Assembly (NCBI GenBank): GCA_947502505.1
Contig: CANNAE010000002.1
Span: 536,332-600,331, forward strand
Source: an uncultured Planococcus sp.
Lineage (GTDB): Bacteria; Bacillota; Bacilli; Bacillales_A; Planococcaceae
Length of the DNA: 64,000 nucleotides
Direction of reading: 5' to 3'
Shown: positions 10,729 to 19,885 of the stretch, piece after piece
Layout: each line of letters begins with the position of its first letter
Position numbering within the stretch: position 1 is the first letter of the stretch
Notes under the pieces: generated by a model
Told to the model about the DNA's origin: nothing
Seen by the model: only the letters and a program-made list of their open reading frames with translations
The model's database searches: none
Position numbers and translations under genes: made by a program

Positions 10729-10760
10729 AAAAAAAGCAGCCGCATTGGCTGCTTTTTTAG
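10729..10760. terminator. Terminator after malR
   Basis: Perfect stem AAAAAAGCAGCC/GGCTGCTTTTTT with a 5-nt loop. It separates the malKR transcript from the maeN promoter. Confidence 0.9.
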
Positions 10761-10795
10761 TGGAAATCGTGTTTTCCGAAGCTCCTTCCTCATTT

Positions 10796-11512
10796 TCAAA
10801 GATAAGGAGTGAGACGATTGGAGTTTTCCGGCACTAAGCGGTATTGATAGATGGGCCGGCCGACGCCGTAGGTCAAATCTTCCTGCAAATAGCCGATGGC
10901 GCTGAGGAATTTCAGGTATTTCCGGACGGAGACCCTGGAAATATGGGCTGACTGCGCCAATTCATCTGTCGAAAATACGCCAGCTTTATTTGCCAAGATC
11001 ACTTTCTGAATGGTTTGCAAGGTCGCTTTTGTCAGTCCTTTCGGCAAAGATTGGACAGTCGTTGCCGCCGAAACGGAGGGCTGTTTTCTGCCGAGCAGGC
11101 TGTCGATTTCCTGCTGGCTGATTTGTTTATTGTCATGTAGTTTATGGAAATTATCTTGGTATTGCAGGAGTGCTTCCTGGAAGCGGCTGAACTCGAAGGG
11201 CTTAATCAAATAATCGGAAGCCCCGAGCCTTAAGGCGTGCTGAATTTGCTGGATCTCGGAGGCCGCTGTAATTAAAATGACATCGAGGTCTTGCTGTTGT
11301 TCGCGGAGCATTTGCAAAAATTCGATGCCGGTCAGCCCCGGCATGTGGATGTCGAGCAATACTAAATCGATGTCTGACTCCGCTAGCATCGCGATTGCCT
11401 GCTGGGCATTTTCGGCAACGCCGCTCACTTCAAAACCGTCCATCCGCCCGGTAAATTGCCGGTTCAAAGCTGCGACCATTGGGTCATCTTCTACTATCAT
11501 TACCTTAATCAT
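10796..11512 (-). CDS. malR: Response regulator, CitB/DcuR family (malate regulator)
   Basis: 238 residues. The receiver domain begins MIKVMIVEDDPMV, with the phosphoacceptor Asp in LVLLDIHMPG (about 54) and the conserved Lys in YLIKPFEF. The C-terminal helix-turn-helix (STDELAQSAHISRVSVRKYLKFL) is the CitT/DcuR type. It should activate maeN in response to external malate. Start at ATG 11512 with AAGGGGTG upstream, overlapping the kinase stop by 8 bp, so the two are translationally coupled. It ends 190 bp before maeN. Confidence 0.88.
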   Translation of the reverse strand: MIKVMIVEDDPMVAALNRQFTGRMDGFEVSGVAENAQQAIAMLAESDIDLVLLDIHMPGLTGIEFLQMLREQQQDLDVILITAASEIQQIQHALRLGASDYLIKPFEFSRFQEALLQYQDNFHKLHDNKQISQQEIDSLLGRKQPSVSAATTVQSLPKGLTKATLQTIQKVILANKAGVFSTDELAQSAHISRVSVRKYLKFLSAIGYLQEDLTYGVGRPIYQYRLVPENSNRLTPYL

Positions 11513-13118
11513 TAGTTTCACCCCTTGCTTCATACGGCAGCACCAACTCGAAGGTCGTGCCTCCATTCTCCTCGGAGGCCACTTCGATTGAGCCTTCGAG
11601 TTTGTCTACGCTGTTTTTTACCAAATACAAACCGAACCCGCGGTGGTATCCTTCCTTGCTGGAAACGCCTTTTGTAAACATCGTTTCCTGCAATGCCTCA
11701 TCGATCCCGGTTCCTGTATCGCTGATCGTAACGGTCAGCAATTCATCGATATAGGACAATGCGGCATGCACCCGCTTGGTTTCGGTATTTTTTACATTAT
11801 CGATGGCGTTGTCGACCACATTCCCGATAATCGTGATCAGCTCGTGCGTAACTGCTGAATCATCCGGTTTTGGGATGTCGGTCTCGCAGCTGATCGAGAG
11901 ATTAACTTGCGCTTCTCGCGCAAAACTGATTTTCCCAAGGATAAAGCCTGCCAGCACAGGATCTTTGATGGAACGCGTCACGTGGCCAACTTCCACGGCC
12001 TGGTGGTCGACCAATTTGACAATGAACTGCGATACTTGTTCGTATTGCTCCATTTTAATCAAGCCGAGCAAGACATGCAGTTGATTCATAAACTCATGCG
12101 ACTGCGCCCGCAAAGTTTCCGCATACATCTCAACACCGGTCAGTTGTTCGGCAAGCACATCGATTTCCGTCTTGTCCCGGAAAGTGATCATCGCTCCGAT
12201 TACTCGGCCATTCACCAATAACGGCACTTGATTCGCCAGGATGGACAAGCCATTGAGCTCTTGTTCTTCATCCAACACGGTGCGTTTTTCGTGCAATACA
12301 CGGTCTGCCATAAGGCCTGGCAGAAATTCATGGATGTCCTTGCCGATCGGCTCACGGTCCTTGAACCCCGCTTTTTCGAACAGCTCCCGTGCGGATCGGT
12401 TGGCAAGCATGATGCGCGAAGCTTGGTCGATTGCGATGACGCCTTCGTAAACGGATTGAAGCATCTGGTTGCGTTCTTCGTGGATGCGTGCGATTTCAGA
12501 AGGTTCCAGCCCGAACAAACTCTTTTTAATATAACGCGCCAAAAACAAGGCGCCGATAATGCCGAATAATAAACCGCTTAAGGAGCCGATCCACAGCGTC
12601 TGCCGGTTTTGCCCAACCGCCGCCTCCACTTCTTCTAGGGAAATACCGACCGCAACCGCGCCGATTTGATTGTCGTTTTCATCAAAAACCGGGGTGAATG
12701 CACGGACCGATTGACCAAGCGTCCCTTCTGCCCGCGAGGTGTATTCCTCGCCTGCTAGCACGCGGAGTTCATCACCCCCGGCAAATGCCCTGCCGATATT
12801 GTCCGGATTCGGGTGCGATTTGCGGATGCCGTCCATATCCATGACGACGACAAACAACACATCGGCAGCCTGTTGCACAGCCAGCGCGTAATCCTGGATA
12901 TTCGCTTCCGCCGCTTCCCTCTCGAGGCCTTCATGAATGACTTCCGACTCTGCCGCTGTCCGGGAAATGCTGACGGCTTTGTCTTCGAGCTGCTGCTCGA
13001 TCCGTTCGCCCGATGTATCGGCCACTAGCAAATTTGTAATCACCAGCGACACCAGCACCACCATTAAAACAAACAGAAGAACAATCGTATTCAATTTGAA
13101 TCGCGATAAAAATGCCAT
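11505..13118 (-). CDS. malK: Sensor histidine kinase, CitA/DcuS family (malate sensor)
   Basis: 537 residues. TM1 (about 8-31), an extracellular Cache/PAS sensor (about 36-170, with the ligand-domain motifs SHPNPDNIGRAF and SVRAFTPVFD), TM2 (about 178-195), a cytoplasmic PAS (about 220-325), a short DHp with the phospho-His in SHEFMNQLHVLLGL, and an ATPase domain (NVVDNAIDN, SDTGTGID, GFGLYLV). This architecture is specific to CitA/DcuS C4/C6-carboxylate sensors. ATG 13118 is preferred over ATG 13130 because GGGGTG sits 4-5 nt before it. First gene of the malK-malR operon. Confidence 0.9.
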   Translation of the reverse strand: MAFLSRFKLNTIVLLFVLMVVLVSLVITNLLVADTSGERIEQQLEDKAVSISRTAAESEVIHEGLEREAAEANIQDYALAVQQAADVLFVVVMDMDGIRKSHPNPDNIGRAFAGGDELRVLAGEEYTSRAEGTLGQSVRAFTPVFDENDNQIGAVAVGISLEEVEAAVGQNRQTLWIGSLSGLLFGIIGALFLARYIKKSLFGLEPSEIARIHEERNQMLQSVYEGVIAIDQASRIMLANRSARELFEKAGFKDREPIGKDIHEFLPGLMADRVLHEKRTVLDEEQELNGLSILANQVPLLVNGRVIGAMITFRDKTEIDVLAEQLTGVEMYAETLRAQSHEFMNQLHVLLGLIKMEQYEQVSQFIVKLVDHQAVEVGHVTRSIKDPVLAGFILGKISFAREAQVNLSISCETDIPKPDDSAVTHELITIIGNVVDNAIDNVKNTETKRVHAALSYIDELLTVTISDTGTGIDEALQETMFTKGVSSKEGYHRGFGLYLVKNSVDKLEGSIEVASEENGGTTFELVLPYEARGETND

Positions 13119-13212
13119 GATGCACCCCATTCCCTACTACGGAAAAGTTCCTGTAAACAGATGTTTCTACTATAAGCCAAATTCGCTCTAAAGAAAATCG
13201 GGGAATAAACTA

Positions 13213-13245
13213 AAAAAGCAGCCGCATGAAGAATGCGGCTGCTTG
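13213..13245 (-). terminator. Terminator after the NAD(P)-binding protein gene
   Basis: A 12-bp stem (AAGCAGCCGCAT/ATGCGGCTGCTT) with a 5-nt loop; the T run TTTTTT follows in the minus direction. Confidence 0.88.
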
Positions 13246-13257
13246 CCTAACGATGAT

Positions 13258-13875
13258 TCACATCGCAATCCCAATCGACTTGTTTTCGTACGTTGCATCT
13301 CCCAGCGCTTTCAAAATAAAATGCGCCACGTCCGCGCGTGGAATGGTTCTTGATTTCCCTGGTACACCGGTTTCTGCCTCCCGGTACTTTCCGCTAAAGG
13401 AATCATTGGTCAAGCCCATCGGCCGGACGATCGTGTAGTCTACTCCCGCTTCTTCAATCGCATCTACCGCGGCACGGTGATCGATCAGTACTTGCTTTAA
13501 TACACCCATCATCACTTTTCCGCCGATACCTGGGAGTTCATCATTAATTCCCGCAGATGCCGTGTAGACGATGCGCTTGACGCCATGCTGTTGCATGCCG
13601 GCCACTATGTTTTTCGCCATCGTTCGCAGATCGTCTGACTTTTTCATGCCTTGATTTGAACCTAAACAAGACACCACTGCGTCATGGCCTGCAATCGCTG
13701 CGGCGACTTGTTCCACGTGGAACGCATCTCCTTGCACGATGGTCAATCGATCGCCTGTCGCTTTCAGCTTGTCCGGCGTCCGTACAAATGCTGTCACATC
13801 AAAGCCTTCTTCCAGTGCCTGCTTGACGACCAAACGGCCTACGCCGCCCGTCGCCCCGAATACGATGATTTTCAT
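13258..13875 (-). CDS. NAD(P)H-binding atypical SDR (NmrA/YwnB-like)
   Basis: 205 residues. The Rossmann motif IVFGATGGVGRLVVKQAL is followed by FVRTPDKL, which favours NADP, and GHDAVVSCLGSN. It belongs to the atypical short-chain dehydrogenase/NAD(P)-binding group (PF13460). Such proteins act as flavin or quinone reductases or as redox sensors. ATG 13875 follows AAGGTGAAGC. It contains a palindromic parS-like sequence at 13709-13724. Lies 56 bp downstream of the nucleoside hydrolase. Confidence 0.85.
   Translation of the reverse strand: MKIIVFGATGGVGRLVVKQALEEGFDVTAFVRTPDKLKATGDRLTIVQGDAFHVEQVAAAIAGHDAVVSCLGSNQGMKKSDDLRTMAKNIVAGMQQHGVKRIVYTASAGINDELPGIGGKVMMGVLKQVLIDHRAAVDAIEEAGVDYTIVRPMGLTNDSFSGKYREAETGVPGKSRTIPRADVAHFILKALGDATYENKSIGIAM
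13709..13724. promoter_or_regulatory. Degenerate parS-like palindrome
   Basis: TGTTCCACGTGGAACG has the perfect 14-bp palindrome GTTCCACGTGGAAC but three differences from TGTTTCACGTGAAACA. It lies inside a coding region, about 41 kb from oriC. A weak or chance ParB site; compare the three better sites listed below. Confidence 0.3.
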
Positions 13876-13931
13876 CACGCTTCACCTTGCTTTCTTAAGG
13901 TTTTGTTCAAGTTATAACTGCTCGGAAAGAG

Positions 13932-14897
13932 TTAAAGCGATTCCACACGGCCTGAAATCACATGGACGGCCTTCATGAATTCCGCGACGAACGCTTCCCG
14001 GTCTACGCTGTGGAGCACGTGGACGTTCGGCTTGTTTCCTGTGCGATTCGTAAAATCTACCACCGTGGCACCTGCTGTGATGCCTTCAAGTGAAGTTTCT
14101 ACATAACAATCCTGGCCTTCGAACAACTGCGGTTTCACTAAATACATAAGCGCACAGACATCATGGAAATGCAGCACTTGATCGTAATTCTCTTCGTGAA
14201 AAGGCGTTCTTTTGATGACGTCCAAATAATGCGTAACGAGCCCATACGCCTTCTTCGCAAATTCAGTGCCGATATCCAAAATGTTCTGAGCTTCATCGAG
14301 CGTCACGAAGGCTTTATGGGTCACATCCAAACCGCTCATGACAATCGGCACGCCTGAGCGAAAGACGATTTCGACCGCGTGCGGATCGACGTAAGCATTG
14401 AATTCAGCGGACGGCGACATATTGCCGCCGACTGCCGCTCCGCCCATCCACGAAATGCGCTCGATTTTCGGCTTCACTTCCGGATGCGCCAATAATAAAG
14501 CCGCCACATTCGTCAATGGGCCCGTTGCCACGATGGTCATTTTCTCTTCGCTTGAAAGCAAAGTTTCCCGCATCGCGGCAATGGCCGGGCGCTCACTCAC
14601 CGGCAAAGTCGGAGGCGGAAACTCAACATCGCCAAACCCGCTTTCCCCGTGGATTTCTTCTGCCATCTCGAGCTCGCGGAACATCGGCTGCTCCAAACCG
14701 CGCGCCACTTCCACATCCGCCCCGATATAACTGAGGAACGTGCGGGCATTATAATTTGTCTTGTCCTGCGAAATATTCCCCGAACAAGTCGTCACTAAGC
14801 GCACATCCAATTTATCCTCATGCGCAAATGCCAAGCTCAGCATCATCGCATCGTCAATCCCTGGGTCTGTATCGATCATGATCGGCAATCTGGGCAT
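13932..14897 (-). CDS. Inosine-uridine-preferring nucleoside hydrolase family protein
   Basis: 321 residues. The N-terminal calcium-binding signature MIDTDPGIDDAMML (DxDxxxDD) defines the family, with the further conserved ATGPLTNVA and the substrate loop EFNAYVDPHAVEIVF and FHDVCAL. It hydrolyses the N-glycosidic bond of ribonucleosides, feeding base salvage. Length matches the family. ATG 14897 follows AAAGGTGG. Specificity for purine or pyrimidine nucleosides cannot be told. Confidence 0.93.
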   Translation of the reverse strand: MPRLPIMIDTDPGIDDAMMLSLAFAHEDKLDVRLVTTCSGNISQDKTNYNARTFLSYIGADVEVARGLEQPMFRELEMAEEIHGESGFGDVEFPPPTLPVSERPAIAAMRETLLSSEEKMTIVATGPLTNVAALLLAHPEVKPKIERISWMGGAAVGGNMSPSAEFNAYVDPHAVEIVFRSGVPIVMSGLDVTHKAFVTLDEAQNILDIGTEFAKKAYGLVTHYLDVIKRTPFHEENYDQVLHFHDVCALMYLVKPQLFEGQDCYVETSLEGITAGATVVDFTNRTGNKPNVHVLHSVDREAFVAEFMKAVHVISGRVESL

Positions 14898-14996
14898 CCT
14901 GCAAAACCACCTTTTCTTCTCTATTAATTTTCAGTTTACGCGAGTACGGGCACGGAGTGAAATATTAGCGTCGGCCTCTAGACGAATCCATCTACC

Positions 14997-15028
14997 CAAA
15001 AACCACCACAGTCAGGGACCGTGATGGC
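14997..15028 (-). terminator. Terminator after the DUF4230 gene
   Basis: An 11-bp stem with two G-U pairs (minus strand CCATCACGGTC/GACTGTGGTGG) followed by TTTTTGG. Confidence 0.75.
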
Positions 15029-15042
15029 TTTGCTGATATGTA

Positions 15043-15633
15043 TTAATAAAACTCGATAGAAACCTCAGTATAGCCCTGCGTATTCAGGAACGCCGTCAGC
15101 AATTCTTCTGTTCTCTTATCCGCTTCTTCCAAAAATCCTTGCTCAATTTTTTCTTCCTCAAGCTGTTTTTTGTTTTCATTTACTTCGTCGATCACTTTTT
15201 GAGTTGGATAGTCTGAGAAAATATTGCCTTTGACATCTTCGACAGTTGTTTTTTCCGTTTCAACAACGTTGTCGAGAATCTGCGCTTTCGGAATCTTCAC
15301 GGACATTTTTTCGGACTCGTCGTCATAATCCATTTCCATTTGCGAAAGATCAGAACCTGCCTTCAGATACCCTGAGTATTCGATGAGCTTGATGGCTTCT
15401 GCAAAATTAATATCTGTAAAAGGGATACTCTTATCGGTCCGGCTGACGATTGCGTGGCTGTACTCATACTTCAACGTCGTCCATTCCGATAGCTCTACAA
15501 TTCGGTCCTGGACGAGAGCTGTTTCTGAGCTACTGTTGGTAGTAATCTTGAAGAGGTTCGTTTGAGCAAATACAAACAGAGCTCCCGCTATTAAAATCAA
15601 TGCCACTAATACGACCGCTGCAAATTTTTTCAT
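15043..15633 (-). CDS. DUF4230 domain protein, membrane-anchored
   Basis: 196 residues with a single N-terminal transmembrane or signal-anchor segment (AAVVLVALILIAGALFVFA, about 4-22); the rest lies outside. The body shows the DUF4230 pattern (ELSEWTTLKYEYSHAIV, KLIEYSGYLKAGSDLSQM, and ETEKTTVEDVKGNIF). A charged, probably coiled-coil stretch (EVNENKKQLEEEKIEQGFLEEADKR, about 150-174) precedes the C-terminus. Function unknown. ATG 15633 follows GGGGGAATG. Own terminator downstream. Confidence 0.75.
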   Translation of the reverse strand: MKKFAAVVLVALILIAGALFVFAQTNLFKITTNSSSETALVQDRIVELSEWTTLKYEYSHAIVSRTDKSIPFTDINFAEAIKLIEYSGYLKAGSDLSQMEMDYDDESEKMSVKIPKAQILDNVVETEKTTVEDVKGNIFSDYPTQKVIDEVNENKKQLEEEKIEQGFLEEADKRTEELLTAFLNTQGYTEVSIEFY

Positions 15634-15700
15634 CGTTTCATTCCCCCGTTATATCTCTACTTAACTGCTTTCATGTTGATAACCCGTTGCAAAAAATTAT

Positions 15701-16189
15701 TTACACGTATTGAAAAATTAGTTCGCCTTCTTCCGTTCCCGCCGGCGTAAACTCCAATTTTTTAAGCAACTGGATGGAAGCCATATTTTGTGGAGAAGTT
15801 CCGGCTAGAATTTCGAGGCCTGGATACGACTGCTGGATCCACTGAATCATTGCTTGGACCGTTTCAAACGCATAGCCCCGTCGTTTAACAGCCGGATTGA
15901 TGGTATAGCCGATCCAACAGGCATCAGCTTCCTTTTTAATAAACACATCCCCTAGTAAGGACTTGTCGGCTTTATGGATAATGGCTAATTGGGCACCCTT
16001 TTCCACCGAGGGTTCTCTCACTAAAATTTCTTTATATTCCTCTCGGGTAAAGCCCTTGAAATATTGAAATTCCATCCACTCAGTGTTATTGCGATAGACA
16101 ATAAAAGCATCCAAATCGCTTTCAACAAAAGGCCTGATGTAACACCTGTCCGACTCAAATACAGCTTGCCTTTGATTGTCTTTCTCCAT
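15701..16189 (-). CDS. GNAT-family N-acetyltransferase (RimJ/RimL-like)
   Basis: 162 residues of the GNAT fold. It opens with ESDRCYIRPFVESDLDAFIVYRNNTEWMEFQYF, like RimJ/RimL-type enzymes, and carries the acetyl-CoA loop region AVKRRGYAFETVQAMIQW. The acceptor is unknown. ATG 16189 has GAGGAGGAA upstream. It follows another GNAT gene by about 55 bp in the same direction. Confidence 0.85.
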   Translation of the reverse strand: MEKDNQRQAVFESDRCYIRPFVESDLDAFIVYRNNTEWMEFQYFKGFTREEYKEILVREPSVEKGAQLAIIHKADKSLLGDVFIKKEADACWIGYTINPAVKRRGYAFETVQAMIQWIQQSYPGLEILAGTSPQNMASIQLLKKLEFTPAGTEEGELIFQYV

Positions 16190-16243
16190 CTTTTGCGTTC
16201 CTCCTCAGGGGTATATAGACATTCAGACCCGCATCAGTACTGC

Positions 16244-17035
16244 TTATGAGCGAGCTTGTATCTCTTTGATGCTCTTGCCGTCCATGAACGCATGGCCCGT
16301 CTGCAAGCTCAAGACGGTCTCGAATCCAGAACGGGCATAGACTTTTTCGACCCGTTCATTGATCGGATGCACCCACAGTTTTTCGAGTTGCCTCACTTGC
16401 GCTTCCTTCTGTATGTATTCGAGCAACGCGCCGATTAGACCTTTTCCTCTATAGGCCTCGATGGTCGCGACACTTTCAATTCTTCCCTGGCGTCCATGAA
16501 CGAACAAGCAAGCGGAAGAGCACGGAATGCCGTCGTATTTCAAGACATAATGGCAATAGCGCGGGTCGTTGAATTCCGTCTCAAACGCTTTTTCGCGCAC
16601 CGCTTTCCCGCCGAACTCTTCAATTTGGCATTCCACAGCCAGAGCCTCTTCGTAATTCCGTTCTGTCACTTTCTCGATGGCAATCCGTTCATTAAATGGG
16701 ACCGGCGTAAGTTGCTGGTTCCACAACTGGATCGGCTGTGAAAACTGTTCGATCTGAAACCCGCTTTCTTTCAATGTCTCCATAAAGGAGGTCAAAGACT
16801 CGATATTTCCTAAATAAAACCTGGGCGTAATCCCTGAAGCCCGGTAAAACTTAATAACTTCGCTAATGATCTGCCCAGGCTCATCTGGCTGCCTGTTCAC
16901 ATAAGCGTGATTGGCATCGTAATAATCCGGCTGCTCGGGATTGCTGAATAACGCGCCCCAAGGCCGGTCGTGCTTGGTGGAAAAAGACTGCAATAACGCA
17001 AAGTCCAGCTCCTCTATCTGCTTTTCTAACTCCAT
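16244..17035 (-). CDS. GNAT-family N-acetyltransferase with extended N-terminus
   Basis: 263 residues. The first half (about 1-120, RPWGALFSNPEQPDYYDANHAYV) is a diverged GNAT-like half, and the second half contains the acetyl-CoA-binding region SVATIEAYRGKGLIGALLEYIQKEA and WVHPINERVEKVYARSGFE. Substrate unknown. ATG 17035 is chosen because GGGGGAGAAG lies just upstream; the longer frame to 17068 has no RBS. Probably co-transcribed with the downstream GNAT. Confidence 0.82.
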   Translation of the reverse strand: MELEKQIEELDFALLQSFSTKHDRPWGALFSNPEQPDYYDANHAYVNRQPDEPGQIISEVIKFYRASGITPRFYLGNIESLTSFMETLKESGFQIEQFSQPIQLWNQQLTPVPFNERIAIEKVTERNYEEALAVECQIEEFGGKAVREKAFETEFNDPRYCHYVLKYDGIPCSSACLFVHGRQGRIESVATIEAYRGKGLIGALLEYIQKEAQVRQLEKLWVHPINERVEKVYARSGFETVLSLQTGHAFMDGKSIKEIQARS

Positions 17036-17157
17036 GCCTTCTCCCCCTTTTTTAGTTTTCATTAGCATCTACGTGACGGGTACCCGGATTTCCTCTGCTG
17101 AGGTGATTGCTATATACTGATTATACAGAATTTACTATGATGTTTGGAGGAGATCAG

Positions 17158-17907
17158 ATGATGTTCGAAGACAAAGTGGTCATTGTAAATGGTGGAACGG
17201 ATGGAATTGGCAAGGAAGTGGTTCGTTTCTTTTGCAAAGAAGGAGCTAGCGTTCATTTTACGGGAAGAGACAGTGACAAAGGCGCTCAAGTCGAGAGTGA
17301 CTGCGACGGGAACGCCCATTTTCACCAAGTCCATAACGAAAACCCGGAAGAAATCGAAGGCTTTTTTAACACACTTGAAACTGATGGGCAGACGATCGAC
17401 ATTCTCTTCAACAATGCCGGCGTTCTGTCTGTAGGAATGGGACCCTTGTCTCGCGTAAAACTGGATGACTGGAATCAGTTGATTGCCGTCAATCAAACGG
17501 CGATCTTTCTCTACATGAAATATGCGTTGGCCGTGATGGGCAAGCAAAAGCGTGGCGTCGTGATCAATAATGCAGCGATCCTCGGAAACGATAAAGTCAA
17601 TCCGATGCTGCCAGCTTATAGCGGCACCAAAGCAGCCGTTGTCGCGATGACCCAAAGCACCGCACTTCGCTTTGCGAACCAAGGAATCCGGGTCAATTGC
17701 ATCTCTCCTGGCCCAACAGAAACCGATCTGGCCATTAAGGCATACGGCGGAAAAGAAAATTACGACAAGCAATCTCAAGGACATCCTAGAGGAAATTACG
17801 GTAAACCAAGTGAGATCGCAGAAGTCGTGCTGTTCTTGGCATCAGACAAAGCGTCCTATATAAACGGTGCAGAAATCGTCGTCGATGGCGGGTATTCGTT
17901 AAAATAA
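17158..17907 (+). CDS. SDR-family oxidoreductase lacking the catalytic Ser
   Basis: 249 residues of the classical short-chain dehydrogenase fold: NGGTDGIGKEVV (cofactor loop, about 11-22), LFNNAGVLS, the active-site YSGTK and C-terminal INGAEIVVDGGYSLK. The strand that normally reads NISS before the Tyr here reads INNAAILG, so the usual catalytic Ser is Ala, and the cofactor motif starts NGG instead of TGG. It may have altered or lost catalysis. ATG 17158 follows GGAGGAG by 7 nt. Divergent from the GNAT genes. Confidence 0.87.
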   Translation: MMFEDKVVIVNGGTDGIGKEVVRFFCKEGASVHFTGRDSDKGAQVESDCDGNAHFHQVHNENPEEIEGFFNTLETDGQTIDILFNNAGVLSVGMGPLSRVKLDDWNQLIAVNQTAIFLYMKYALAVMGKQKRGVVINNAAILGNDKVNPMLPAYSGTKAAVVAMTQSTALRFANQGIRVNCISPGPTETDLAIKAYGGKENYDKQSQGHPRGNYGKPSEIAEVVLFLASDKASYINGAEIVVDGGYSLK

Positions 17908-18039
17908 ATAGATTTAGGAAACAAGATAGGATTAGTTTAATCATTTACTGTAAAGAGCTTTATTTTCCTGTCGGGTGAAGTAAAGTTATTTTTTTTACAG
18001 GCTTTCACAAGTAGCGCTTGATTGATTCAATAAAGTAAA

Positions 18040-18077
18040 AAGGTTCATTCTTCTCATTAAAAGAAGAATGAACCTTC
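18040..18077 (-). terminator. Strong hairpin after the SDR gene
   Basis: A perfect 15-bp stem (AAGGTTCATTCTTCT and its complement) with a 7-8-nt loop. The T run (TTTTTACTT) is on the minus-strand exit side, so it terminates minus-strand reading best; on the plus strand it would still be a stable 3' end for the SDR transcript. Confidence 0.7.
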
Positions 18078-18078
18078 A

Positions 18079-18318
18079 AAGTGTTGAAGAACTCTGATAG
18101 ACAGATATTAAATTGAAAGCTAACGATCTTTTCGACATTCAAAAATCAATGACCTATTTAAGTATTTGGAGAAGCGTTTGCTCGACTCCTGTGGGACTAG
18201 CGGGTTTGAGAGACCCCGCAGGAACGCAGTGACGAGGAGGCTCGATTCCCGCCCCACGGAAAGCGAGCAATAAGCTTCGGAAAATACAACTACTTTACTT
18301 TCTCGACAAGCTAAAGGA
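18079..18318 (+). repeat. GC-rich inverted-repeat element (family R2, copy 1)
   Basis: This 240-bp intergenic element shares with 40694-41084 both its flanks (left: a segment reading TCTTTTCGACA; right: CGACAAGC-type end) and its core. The core is nested dyads: GCTCG/CGAGC outside, GTGGG/CCCAC, and GCGGG-ttt-gagaga-CCCCGC inside. Related cores occur at 29400-29543 and 38578-38721. Similar cores are, from memory, common between genes in Bacillaceae. No protein is encoded. It fills most of the 469-bp gap 17908-18376. Confidence 0.8.
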
Positions 18319-18376
18319 AAATACATCCGCCTCAGGATTCTATTATAAGAAGGAAAAGGCAGGTGTTTTCTAAAAT

Positions 18377-19885
18377 TTAATTGTAATACAGGTTCTCAGT
18401 TGGATAGACCGGATCATTGGTGATGTCAATTCCAAGCTTCTTAAAGGTCTGTTCGTTTTCTCTATTCAATATAACGGTAGAATGAGCTTGGGTGTCTTTT
18501 AAATGTGGCAATTGCTTATAAGCCAGCTCTGAAGTAGGGTTGGTGACCGCACTGATTGCCAGTGCAATGAGCACTTCATTGGCGCTCAATGTCGGAACGC
18601 GGCTATTCAAGTCATCGGTTTTCAACCGCTGAATCGTTTGTAAAATCACCGGCGACAGCAAATCAATTTCATCGGAAATATTGGTCAATTTCTTCAACCC
18701 ATTCAGAATCGCGGCTGCCGAAGCATCCATCAAAGTGGTCGTTCGACCGGTGATCATCTCGCCATTCGGCAGTTCTACCGCAATTACGGCTTGTAAATTC
18801 GTGCTGTCAATTTGCGCTTGGACTTCTTTCGCATAATTACGCGCCGGCAATACAGGTGCCCGGTCCTCTTTCTTCAAACCTGTCTCTTCTAAAATCACTT
18901 GCATGTGGCGTACACTGTCTTCATCGGCAAGCCCTTTTTTATAATCGTTCTCTACGACGAAACTGCGCCGAATGATTTCCTGCTTGGCAGCTTCCTGGAC
19001 CACGCTATCATCCGTGATGCCCGATTTCAGGCGATTGACCCCCATATCAGTCGGTGAGCTGTAAACAGACGCTTTGCCGGTGATCCTTTCAATAATCCGT
19101 TTGATGACAGGGAATGTCTCAATATCACGATTGTAATTGACCGCTACTTTCTCATACGCTTCATAATGATAATTATCAATCATATTTACATCTTTCAAAT
19201 CGACGGTAGCCGCTTCATAAGCGATGTTTACTGGGTGCTTTAACGGCAAGTTCCAAACTGGAAAAGTCTCAAACTTGGCATAGCCAACTTCATTTCCAAG
19301 TCTATTCTCGTGGTACATTTGGTTAAGGCAGGTGGCAAGCTTTCCGCTTCCTGGGCCTGGGCCCGTTACTACCACGATTGGTTTTGTCGTTTTAATATAA
19401 GGATTCGTCGCAAATCCTTCTTCCCCAAGAACTGCCTCCACGTTTGCCGGATAACCTTCGATTTCGCGGTGAATACTGACGTTAATTCCACTTCTCTCAA
19501 GCTTTGTCATAAATACTTTGACTGTTGGCTGCCCCTGGTAACGGGTGATCAAGACACTGTTGACAGAAATGCCGTATGCCCGGTACTCATCAATTAAGCG
19601 CAAGACATCTTGGTCATAAGTGATGCCATAATCTTCACGGACTTTGTTTCGTTCGATGTCTCCAGCGTACACACAAATGATGATTTCCGCCTTTTCTTTC
19701 AGTGTATGCAATAGTTTGATTTTGGCATCTTCATCAAATCCAGGCAACACACGCTTGGCATGTTTGTCGCCTATCAATTTTCCGCCAAATTCCAAGTAAA
19801 GTTTATCATACTGCTGCACCCGCTCTAGGATGTAGGCTGATTGTTCCTGCAAATATTTCTCCGAGTCAAACCCAATTTTTTTCAT
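18377..19885 (-). CDS. DUF1846 family protein
   Basis: A 502-residue soluble protein matching DUF1846 in length and across its whole sequence, from [19 protein letters not shown] to the C-terminal NLYYN. A glycine-rich loop [23 protein letters not shown] (about 168-190) resembles a P-loop (GPGSGK), so nucleotide binding is plausible. Biochemical function unknown. I choose ATG 19885; an upstream GTG at 19900 lies within its own RBS-like AGTGGGA. The gene and its upstream gap look more AT-rich than the neighbouring genes, a mild sign of separate origin. Confidence 0.87.
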   Translation of the reverse strand: MKKIGFDSEKYLQEQSAYILERVQQYDKLYLEFGGKLIGDKHAKRVLPGFDEDAKIKLLHTLKEKAEIIICVYAGDIERNKVREDYGITYDQDVLRLIDEYRAYGISVNSVLITRYQGQPTVKVFMTKLERSGINVSIHREIEGYPANVEAVLGEEGFATNPYIKTTKPIVVVTGPGPGSGKLATCLNQMYHENRLGNEVGYAKFETFPVWNLPLKHPVNIAYEAATVDLKDVNMIDNYHYEAYEKVAVNYNRDIETFPVIKRIIERITGKASVYSSPTDMGVNRLKSGITDDSVVQEAAKQEIIRRSFVVENDYKKGLADEDSVRHMQVILEETGLKKEDRAPVLPARNYAKEVQAQIDSTNLQAVIAVELPNGEMITGRTTTLMDASAAAILNGLKKLTNISDEIDLLSPVILQTIQRLKTDDLNSRVPTLSANEVLIALAISAVTNPTSELAYKQLPHLKDTQAHSTVILNRENEQTFKKLGIDITNDPVYPTENLYYN

